This document shows, in pieces, positions 5,699-10,650 of a DNA stretch of 10,650 nt. The position numbers were made by a program, and so were the translations under genes. This DNA comes from JBAZYZ01 sp964361185. GTDB taxonomy: Bacteria > Patescibacteriota > Minisyncoccia > Phycocordibacterales > VMEP01. The DNA is taken from the NCBI GenBank assembly GCA_964361185.1, contig CAYHZS010000026.1, positions 1-10,650 on the forward strand, read 5' to 3'. Positions within the stretch are counted from its first letter, which is position 1; each line of letters starts with the position of its first letter. The notes under the pieces are model-generated. The model did no database searches. It was given only the letters and a program-made list of their open reading frames with translations, and was not told the origin of the DNA.

Positions 5699-7039
5699 TT
5701 ATTTACCCGTTCTCGACAAAAGAGTTTTTACTGTCTGAAGGGCTATTTTCAAGTCTAACATAAGAGATCTGTTTTTCAGATAATACAAATCATAAGAAAG
5801 ACGCGTCTTCGTTTCCTCAACGGAATGCGGCGGCAATTCTTGTTTTATCTGCGCCCAACCCGAAAGCCCCGGCTTTATCAAATTCCTCACGGTGTAGTAA
5901 GGTATGTCAGATGCGAGCTTCTTTCCTAAATCTATAATATCTGGTCTCGGGCCAATAAGAGAAATGTCGCCGTTAATCACACTCCAAAGCTGGGGTAGTT
6001 CATCTATACGCGTATTTCTTATAACCTTCCCAACCTTTGTCACCCGATTGTCTTTTTCTTTGGGCCATACGCCTGTATCGGAAACGTTCATACTGCGGAA
6101 TTTAATCAGCTTTATTATCTTATTGCCCCGCCCTATTCTTTCCTGTGTTATAAAAACAGGCCCCCCGTCTTCAAGCTTTATGGCAATGTAAACAAACGGA
6201 TAAACAACAAGCGATATCAATCCCAACATAAAAGCCGCTCCGGTATCCATCACCCTCTTTAAAATGTCATATCCAGAATGAGTTTCCCTTGAGATATTTT
6301 CAAGAAACCAATCGTAATTTAAAAGAGAAAGAGGAATACGGTCAAAAGTGTCTTCATAAACCTGATACATATCTATAAACTTAACATTGGAAAAAATCAT
6401 ATTATATAACTCAGGAAGTATGGGAACAATTTTTTTGCTTTTCAGGTCAATTACAATAGATGAGATTCTTTCGTTTTGTATTGTATCCATAATTTCACGC
6501 TTGAAATCCACATTGTCCAGATTATTCACGTTGACTGAAGAGACGAAATAAATACTGTATTTCGGGTTTGAATTAACCTCCTCTTTAAGCTCTTCCATTT
6601 CCTCCCCCTCTCCCACGAGAATTGCACGTTCGCGATTTTTAAAACCCAAAGCCGAGGTAACGTAAGAACGCCAAATTAAAATAAAAGAGGAAGAAATTAT
6701 AATATAAATGAACAGGTTAGTTTTCGGATTAATGCCAAAATACGGAATCAGATAGAAAAAAACCACTGCCACAACACTGTTTACTATTTGCGCATTAAGG
6801 AGGATTAACGGTAAACGGCTCTTCATAAGAGTAGTGTGTTTTTCGTAAAGACCGGCGATAAAAAACGTCAAAACCCATATCAGGAAAATAAAAGAGAAAG
6901 GTATGAGGTGGCTCTGGAAAAGTTCTCCTGACGGAATTTCCCTGTAACGCAGAAAAAGCGTCAGCCAAAGAGCCGCGACAAATGCCATTATATCCCCCAA
7001 AAAAAGCGTTAACGCTTCACGTTTTCCTGAAATTGTCAT
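5699..7039 (-). CDS. Polyprenyl-phosphate sugar phosphotransferase (WbaP/WcaJ-type initiating enzyme)
   Basis: A 446-residue membrane enzyme that would transfer a sugar-1-phosphate from a UDP-sugar to undecaprenyl phosphate, the first step of a lipid-linked glycan. Four N-terminal membrane segments (about 12-31, 46-64, 84-101, 108-126) are followed by a Rossmann-like cytoplasmic domain (about 137-225). The C-terminal bacterial sugar transferase domain (258-446) contains a membrane-dipping helix (266-288), KFRSM (313-317), the catalytic Asp-Glu in RIDELPQLW (344-352), GDISLIGPRPD (357-367) and KPGLSGWAQI (389-398). All key positions known from PglC and WbaP are present. The sugar specificity cannot be read from sequence. 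It is the first gene of the minus-strand operon, preceded by a promoter-like region shared with the divergent glycosyltransferase. The ATG at 7039 has no Shine-Dalgarno site. Confidence 0.95.
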   Translation of the reverse strand: MTISGKREALTLFLGDIMAFVAALWLTLFLRYREIPSGELFQSHLIPFSFIFLIWVLTFFIAGLYEKHTTLMKSRLPLILLNAQIVNSVVAVVFFYLIPYFGINPKTNLFIYIIISSSFILIWRSYVTSALGFKNRERAILVGEGEEMEELKEEVNSNPKYSIYFVSSVNVNNLDNVDFKREIMDTIQNERISSIVIDLKSKKIVPILPELYNMIFSNVKFIDMYQVYEDTFDRIPLSLLNYDWFLENISRETHSGYDILKRVMDTGAAFMLGLISLVVYPFVYIAIKLEDGGPVFITQERIGRGNKIIKLIKFRSMNVSDTGVWPKEKDNRVTKVGKVIRNTRIDELPQLWSVINGDISLIGPRPDIIDLGKKLASDIPYYTVRNLIKPGLSGWAQIKQELPPHSVEETKTRLSYDLYYLKNRSLMLDLKIALQTVKTLLSRTGK

Positions 7040-7045
7040 ATCAAG

Positions 7046-7076
7046 AATATACTACTCTAAAACCCATATTAGACAA
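7046..7076 (-). promoter_or_regulatory. Putative promoter of the glycan-secDF operon
   Basis: Minus strand: TTGTCT (7071-7076) as -35 with a TAGTATATT region (7046-7054) as -10. Hexamers in that region give spacings from 16 to 19 bp. The predicted start would fall at or just before the ATG at 7039, implying little or no leader, which fits the absence of a ribosome-binding site. Weak consensus. Confidence 0.4.
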
Positions 7077-7086
7077 TAGGGCTCTT

Positions 7087-7113
7087 TTGCTGTAGAAAGA
7101 AGCACGTTACAAT
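7087..7113 (+). promoter_or_regulatory. Putative promoter of the plus-strand glycosyltransferase
   Basis: TACAAT (7108-7113) is a good -10 box, with TTGCTG (7087-7092) a poorer -35 at 15 bp. The predicted start lies within a base or two of the ATG at 7120, so the mRNA would be leaderless. No Shine-Dalgarno site precedes that ATG. Confidence 0.4.
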
Positions 7114-7119
7114 GAACAT

Positions 7120-8253
7120 ATGGCCGGAAAGAAAAAAATACTCTATATAATCACCAAATCTAACTTCGGAGGCGCACAGCGCTATGTTTACGATTTGGCT
7201 ACAAGTCTAGACAAGAATGAATTTGAACCGATAGTAGCCTTTGGCGGAAACGGAAAATTGGAATCAATACTGAATCAGGCTGGAGTAAGAACCATAAATA
7301 TAACTGCTCTTAATAGAGACATAGGCATCTTAAAAGAGTTAAACGTACTCATAAATCTGCTCGGTATTATGCGAGAAGAAAGACCAGATATCCTTCATTT
7401 AAACAGCTCCAAAGCTGGAGGGCTAGGAGCTTTTGCCGGACGGATGGCCAGGATTCCAAATATAATTTTCACCGCTCACGGCTGGGCTTTTAACGAAGAC
7501 CGAGCACTTTTACAAAAATTTATAATACGCTTTTTTGCTTGGCTAACCATAATCCTGTCCAATACAACCATAGCGGTCTCAAAAAAAACCCAGGATCAAG
7601 CTCCTGTTTTTTTACTACCTAAAAACAAAGTTGTACTAATACACAATGGTACTAAAACCTTTGGGATATTACCCAAAGATGAATCGAGAAAACAGCTTGA
7701 AAAAAAAACAAAACAAAAAATTGGGGATTCTTTCCTAATAGGAACCATAGCCGAACTCAATAAAAATAAAGGTTTGATCTATATGATTGAAGCTATTTCA
7801 CTACTAAAAAAGGAGTGTCCTCACATACACTATATGATACTAGGTGATGGAGAAGACCGGGAAAAATTGAAAAAAATTATCTCAGGTAAGCGACTGGGGA
7901 AAACAGTATTAATGCCTGGTTTTGTGGATAACGCCCCAAACTACCTTAAAGCATTTGATTTATTTGTTCTTCCCTCAATAACGGAGGCCTTAGGGCTGGT
8001 GATACTCGAAGCTGGACAAGCTGAACTTCCTGTTATTGCAACTTCCGTCGGAGGCATTCCTGAAATTATTGATGATATGAGAACAGGAATACTGGTCAGG
8101 CCGAGACAGCCGATTGAACTCAAAAGGGCGCTTCTTTTTCTTATTCAAAACAAAGACCGGGCGGAGGAATTCGGCAAAAATCTCGCACGCAAAGTAGAAA
8201 CCGATTTTTCTCTTAAAGATATGGTCAAAAAAACTGTTGCCTTATATAGTTAA
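7120..8253 (+). CDS. Glycosyltransferase family 4-type protein
   Basis: A 377-residue GT-B glycosyltransferase. The N-terminal acceptor domain begins ILYIITKSNFGGAQRYV (7-23), the Gly-rich loop typical of GT4, with HLNSSKAGG (93-101) and FTAHGW (117-122) further on. The C-terminal donor domain holds GTIAELNKNKG (208-218), MILGDG (239-244) and the nucleotide-sugar-binding E-x7-E pair (E289, E297) inside SITEALGLVILEAGQA, then SVGGIPEII (309-317). It would transfer a sugar from a nucleotide donor to a lipid-linked or surface glycan in the cytosol; donor and acceptor are unknown. It is the only plus-strand gene, diverging from the phosphotransferase operon it probably serves. Its A-rich stretches, for example around 7690-7730, look more AT-rich than neighbouring genes, a possible sign of transfer. 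Its stop overlaps the rodA stop. Confidence 0.92.
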   Translation: MAGKKKILYIITKSNFGGAQRYVYDLATSLDKNEFEPIVAFGGNGKLESILNQAGVRTINITALNRDIGILKELNVLINLLGIMREERPDILHLNSSKAGGLGAFAGRMARIPNIIFTAHGWAFNEDRALLQKFIIRFFAWLTIILSNTTIAVSKKTQDQAPVFLLPKNKVVLIHNGTKTFGILPKDESRKQLEKKTKQKIGDSFLIGTIAELNKNKGLIYMIEAISLLKKECPHIHYMILGDGEDREKLKKIISGKRLGKTVLMPGFVDNAPNYLKAFDLFVLPSITEALGLVILEAGQAELPVIATSVGGIPEIIDDMRTGILVRPRQPIELKRALLFLIQNKDRAEEFGKNLARKVETDFSLKDMVKKTVALYS

Positions 8254-9380
8254 ATTCCTAAAAACTCGTTTTTGACGGCATCACGATGGGCTGGACGCTG
8301 GTAACGTCGCATACTCATCAGTATTCCAAGTCCCGCAAATTCAGTAAGGAGATGCGAGCCACCGTAACTCATAAATGGCAGTGGTATGCCGGTTACCGGA
8401 AGCAACCCCATATTCATTCCCACATTCACGATTACATGGCTCATGAAAAATATGGCGAGCCCCATCCCATAAAGCATTTCAAAATTAGTCGCCCCTATGA
8501 GCGCCCCTCCGAGAATTCTCCACACTACCACGCCGAATAGAAAAAGTAGCATAAGAATGCCAACAAAACCCCATTCTTCCGCGAACGCCGCGAAAACAAA
8601 GTCCGTTTCATATTCCGGCAGAAATTTAAGGCGCGATTGAGTGCCATATCCAACCCCCTTGCCAAAGGCCTCACCTGAACCCACGGCTATTGTTGATTGA
8701 TAAGCATTATAACCGGCACCGCGGATATCAGTTAAAGGGTGGATAAAAGTCAGTATCCGGTTTTTCTGATAAGGCTCGAAAACGGCCACCCATAAGAAAG
8801 AAAAGGCTAGAAAACCGGCGGCAAATATCAAAAAAAGGTGTTTCTTGGACACACCCGAAACCATGACCATACCAAGCCATATGAGAAAAATAACCAATCC
8901 AGAACCAAAATCCGGCTGCAACATTATGAGAAGAAACGGAATCAGGGCGTAAAGACCAGAAATGATTATGTGTTTATAGTGAGCTATTTCTATATGCCGG
9001 CGCGAGAAATATTTGGAAAGCATGAGAATAAGTAGCAATTTGACTGGGTCAGCCGGCTCAAAGGAAAAGCTGCCAAAGTCAAACCAGCTTTTTGAACCCT
9101 TTACGGCGCTTCCTAAAAACACGACAAGGAGGAGCAGAGCAGAAGCAAAAAGGAAAAGAAAAACGAGGACCCTTGTCTGCTTTAAAATTCTCAAATCTAT
9201 GGAAGAAAGGAAGAAAAAAACCGCAAAGCCGATAACTATCCAGATTAGCTGCTTTTCAAACAAAATATTCGCGCCGGCGAACGAATTCATTGTCACCAGC
9301 CCAAACACAAGCAAAGGAAAAGTAGCAAAAAAAAGAATCCAGTCCACTCTGTGGTAGAATTTAGTATTTACCGAAGGCAT
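8250..9380 (-). CDS. rodA: RodA/FtsW-type SEDS peptidoglycan glycosyltransferase
   Basis: SEDS proteins polymerise lipid II into glycan strands in partnership with a class B penicillin-binding protein. RodA serves elongation and FtsW division. The 376-residue protein has about ten membrane segments and the family landmarks QPDFGSG (155-161), a glycine-rich extracellular segment GKGVGYGTQSRLKFLPE (240-256), the catalytic Asp in ETDFVFAAFAEEWGF (D260), and LLPVTGIPLPFMSYGGS (326-342). I favour RodA over FtsW because of the HTDFIFA-like segment and the IPLPFMSYGGS wording, but the split is not absolute. The usual Q-P-S-E motif reads E-P-A-D (108-111), with Asp in place of Glu. No PBP2 gene is next to it. 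A TACAAT box (9405-9410) upstream is a possible -10 with no good -35. No Shine-Dalgarno site precedes the ATG. Confidence 0.93.
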   Translation of the reverse strand: MPSVNTKFYHRVDWILFFATFPLLVFGLVTMNSFAGANILFEKQLIWIVIGFAVFFFLSSIDLRILKQTRVLVFLFLFASALLLLVVFLGSAVKGSKSWFDFGSFSFEPADPVKLLLILMLSKYFSRRHIEIAHYKHIIISGLYALIPFLLIMLQPDFGSGLVIFLIWLGMVMVSGVSKKHLFLIFAAGFLAFSFLWVAVFEPYQKNRILTFIHPLTDIRGAGYNAYQSTIAVGSGEAFGKGVGYGTQSRLKFLPEYETDFVFAAFAEEWGFVGILMLLFLFGVVVWRILGGALIGATNFEMLYGMGLAIFFMSHVIVNVGMNMGLLPVTGIPLPFMSYGGSHLLTEFAGLGILMSMRRYQRPAHRDAVKNEFLGI

Positions 9381-9486
9381 ATATTGAAAAGGTAGACTAA
9401 TCTAATTGTACTCGCAATCCTAAGGTTGAATGAGATGTTATCGAATCTCCTCGTGAAATATTCCTGTTGCCGAAATTTATTTGTCA
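9381..9486 (-). promoter_or_regulatory. Short intergenic region upstream of rodA
   Basis: This 106-bp gap separates rodA from the upstream cysteine-motif gene on the same strand. It contains a minus-strand TACAAT (9405-9410) that could be a -10 box, and a small inverted repeat, GAGAT with ATCTC around an eight-base loop (near 9431-9448), without a U-run. No terminator is evident, so readthrough from the upstream gene is possible. Confidence 0.3.
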
Positions 9487-10263
9487 TCAGTAGGCAACAT
9501 TGAATGGATCAACCCGGGGAACGATTTCAATGCGTGAGGGGACTAATGGAAAGGGTTTAAGCCAAGTAAAAAAAACGGTTCCTGAAGACTGCTTAGGCAT
9601 GTCTTCAATGACAGTCTTACTGACCGCGATGGCATTATCATCTGCATCGCGGAGTATCGCCACAACTTCAACATTTTTTAAATCAAAAAGAGAATTGTTT
9701 TTCACGGAAGCGGATAGATTCGGCGCAGTGGAAACGTCTGTAAGATTTTTATCCTCTACGGAAAAAGAAATCTTACTAGCGCGAGAATCTATCTTTACCC
9801 AATTGTACCCTTCCTCAAATTCCAGAAACACGCGCTTGGGAACGCGTTCCCCCGTTCTTACCTGTCCCTCAAAGATTGCTGATGTTTGATTCGGCCCGAG
9901 ATATGTCTTACCATCCCTTTCCGCAACTAAAACATTTTTCTCGTCATACAATTTAAAGCGGTAGAGCAATTTTGGCACTCCTGAGTCAGCATTCTGATTT
10001 TCAATGTATCCAACCACGTCATATACGCCTGGAGTTACTTCAAATATTCTATGCCAAAGAATACTAACGGGACGAACTTGGGACGAACAAAGGTTGGCGC
10101 AAGTACCGCCACAATCTACACCTAACTCCTTGCCGTTCTGTTTTCCGTCAGTACAAGTAGGATTTTCCTTTATAAGCGGATACGCGAAATAAAAAATAAC
10201 CGCGGAAACAGCAATTAATCCACCAAGAAGGTATAAAAGTTTCCGGCTTGTTGACCAACTCAT
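9487..10263 (-). CDS. Membrane-anchored extracytoplasmic protein with a cysteine motif, function unknown
   Basis: A 258-residue protein from the ATG at 10263; a TTG two codons earlier gives 260 residues, which is the numbering used here. A single N-terminal membrane segment (about 11-33) precedes a Cys motif, CTDGKQNGKELGVDCGGTC (39-57) plus C61: C-x13-C-x3-C-x3-C. The C-x-D-G-x-x-N-G-x-E-x-x-x-D-C-G-G-x-C pattern recurs in secreted proteins of diverse bacteria and is probably disulfide-bonded outside the membrane. Two beta-rich regions follow (about 63-155 and 165-260); the first contains YRFKLYDEKN, reminiscent of the FxLYD domain, and the second may be a related fold. I assign no function; an envelope adhesion or scaffolding role is speculation. 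It lies upstream of rodA on the same strand, and a terminator is close behind its start, so it needs its own promoter. Confidence 0.8.
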   Translation of the reverse strand: MSWSTSRKLLYLLGGLIAVSAVIFYFAYPLIKENPTCTDGKQNGKELGVDCGGTCANLCSSQVRPVSILWHRIFEVTPGVYDVVGYIENQNADSGVPKLLYRFKLYDEKNVLVAERDGKTYLGPNQTSAIFEGQVRTGERVPKRVFLEFEEGYNWVKIDSRASKISFSVEDKNLTDVSTAPNLSASVKNNSLFDLKNVEVVAILRDADDNAIAVSKTVIEDMPKQSSGTVFFTWLKPFPLVPSRIEIVPRVDPFNVAY

Positions 10264-10277
10264 GCCCAAATAATAAC

Positions 10278-10306
10278 AAAAAAGGCGGACAAAGTCCGCT
10301 GTTTTT
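10278..10306 (-). terminator. Bidirectional intrinsic terminator
   Basis: GCGGAC (285-290 of the 10 kb block) pairs perfectly with GTCCGC (294-299) around AAA. On the minus strand the stem is followed by C and six T (10283-10278). On the plus strand it is followed by TG and five T. No plus-strand gene comes from the left, so its likely job is to end a minus-strand transcript from the structured region at 10305-10650. Confidence 0.85.
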
Positions 10307-10462
10307 GTTTAAGTGCTTCGTTCTGGCGATAGCTACTGCCAAAAGTATTTTTCTACTGAAAAATACTTTTGGCCCTGTCTCGCGCCGTCGCTCTCCGACC
10401 TTGCGAAGCTCCAGGTATTCGCTTCTCACCCCGCAAGGAGTATCATCGCTATAGCAAGGCTT
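10305..10462 (-). ncRNA. Structured RNA element, copy B (next to the terminator)
   Basis: The ends of this 158-nt element match those of copy A (10491-10590): 10305-10336 against 10491-10521 (four transitions and one extra A), and 10437-10462 against 10565-10590 (one difference in 26). The two ends pair with each other: 326-327 with 454-455, and 329-333 with 448-452, plus 335 with 446 (positions given after 10,000). The A329-T452 pair here is G514-C580 in copy A, a compensatory change. The interior carries a perfect 16-bp stem (338-353 with 358-373) and a second stem (399-405 with 432-438, with 406-409 pairing 421-424). Minus strand is favoured because the terminator follows directly and an extra G-U pair forms. 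Family unknown. Confidence 0.55.
10338..10373 (-). repeat. Perfect 16-bp stem-loop inside copy B
   Basis: Positions 10338-10353 are the exact reverse complement of 10358-10373, with a four-base loop. The stem has GCC/GGC at its base and is AT-rich above. It has no U-run on either side and lies inside the structured element, so it is not a terminator. Copy A has a different hairpin at the corresponding place. Confidence 0.85.
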
Positions 10463-10490
10463 AACCCCAGTACCAAAGAAAAATTATTTA

Positions 10491-10590
10491 TTGTTTAGTG
10501 CTTTATTTTGGCGGTAGCTACCCCAGTAGTAGAGATTACTCACTACGGGGTAAACTTTCCCTTTGGAGTATCATCGCTACAGCAAGGCTT
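10491..10590 (-). ncRNA. Structured RNA element, copy A (upstream, shorter)
   Basis: A 100-nt direct-repeat copy of the element at 10305-10462, sharing both end blocks but with an unrelated, shorter interior. The ends pair as 511-512 with 582-583, 514-518 with 576-580, and 520 with 574 (after 10,000). The interior hairpin pairs CCCC (521-524) with GGGG (547-550), GTAGT (526-530) with ACTAC (542-546), and GAG (532-534) with CTC (539-541), loop ATTA. Conserved ends with a variable middle could mean a tandem small RNA, a cis-regulatory RNA, or a small non-autonomous mobile element. I do not recognise a known family. Confidence 0.55.
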
Positions 10591-10650
10591 TCAGCCGGAA
10601 ACTGATCCGCCTTTGGCGGAAACATTCTGTCCCCGCTTAGAAAATATAAT
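10591..10650. other. Right edge: short GC hairpin, no gene seen
   Basis: TCCGCC (10606-10611) pairs with GGCGGA (10615-10620) around TTT, without a U-run on either strand. GGAAAC occurs at both 10597-10602 and 10618-10623. This may belong to the same minus-strand RNA as copies A and B, continuing outside the window. I find no coding sequence here. Confidence 0.4.

Noticed and set aside
8254..8275. Small AAAAAC/GTTTTT inverted repeat just past the convergent stops as a terminator
   Set aside because: The stem is only A-T rich with a two-base loop and lies inside the rodA coding sequence.
10148..10454. Open reading frames on both strands over the structured repeat region (10148-10429 minus, 10248-10454 plus)
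   Set aside because: They run through a terminator hairpin and the paired repeat blocks, show no recognisable domains, and partly overlap the cysteine-motif gene. The RNA-structure explanation accounts for the bases better.
10305..10650. RNase P RNA, tmRNA, 6S RNA or hammerhead-type ribozyme in the structured region
   Set aside because: I could not find the universally conserved cores of these RNAs in the right order on either strand; isolated ACAGAA and GATGA strings are not enough.

Overview
The window most likely comes from a Patescibacteria/CPR-type bacterium, probably Parcubacteria-like. The 5' end of a bacterial 16S rRNA lies on the minus strand at the left edge. Other pointers are moderately AT-rich DNA, tightly packed operons with overlapping genes, few Shine-Dalgarno sites, a stand-alone four-helix-bundle (23S-intervening-sequence type) gene, short SecD and SecF, and a small secreted protein with a C-x13-C-x3-C-x3-C motif. 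Phylum placement is inference, because only about 50 nt of 16S is visible.

Left region (1-860, minus strand): an rRNA operon start. In transcription order there is a strong promoter (about 782-809), a 5'-terminal stem-loop, a boxA-like element (706-718), two related leader stem-loops, then a four-helix-bundle gene (89-442) bounded by 33-nt inverted repeats made of heptamers. The last repeat ends 2-3 nt from the expected mature 16S 5' end. This looks like a 23S-type intervening-sequence element placed in the 16S leader.

Region 817-7039 (minus strand): one apparent six-gene operon ending in a bidirectional terminator. Its order is polyprenyl-phosphate sugar phosphotransferase, two extended-SDR sugar-nucleotide enzymes (4-nt overlap), a PAP2 lipid phosphatase, secD, secF. 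The first four genes fit lipid-linked glycan synthesis: sugar-nucleotide supply, loading on the polyprenyl carrier and carrier recycling. secD and secF encode the accessory motor of the Sec translocon.

Region 7040-8253: an 80-bp divergent promoter region and the only plus-strand gene, a GT4-type glycosyltransferase that probably extends the lipid-linked glycan. It converges with a rodA-type SEDS glycosyltransferase (8250-9380, minus), their stop codons overlapping. Upstream of rodA is a membrane-anchored cysteine-motif protein of unknown function (9487-10263).

Right region (10270-10650): no convincing protein gene. It holds a bidirectional terminator and two tandem copies of a structured element (10305-10462 and 10491-10590). 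Their flanking blocks are nearly identical, their pairing is supported by an A-T to G-C compensatory change, and their interiors differ and carry their own hairpins. I do not recognise this as a known RNA family. It is the best candidate here for an undescribed element, with the 16S-leader four-helix-bundle element second.
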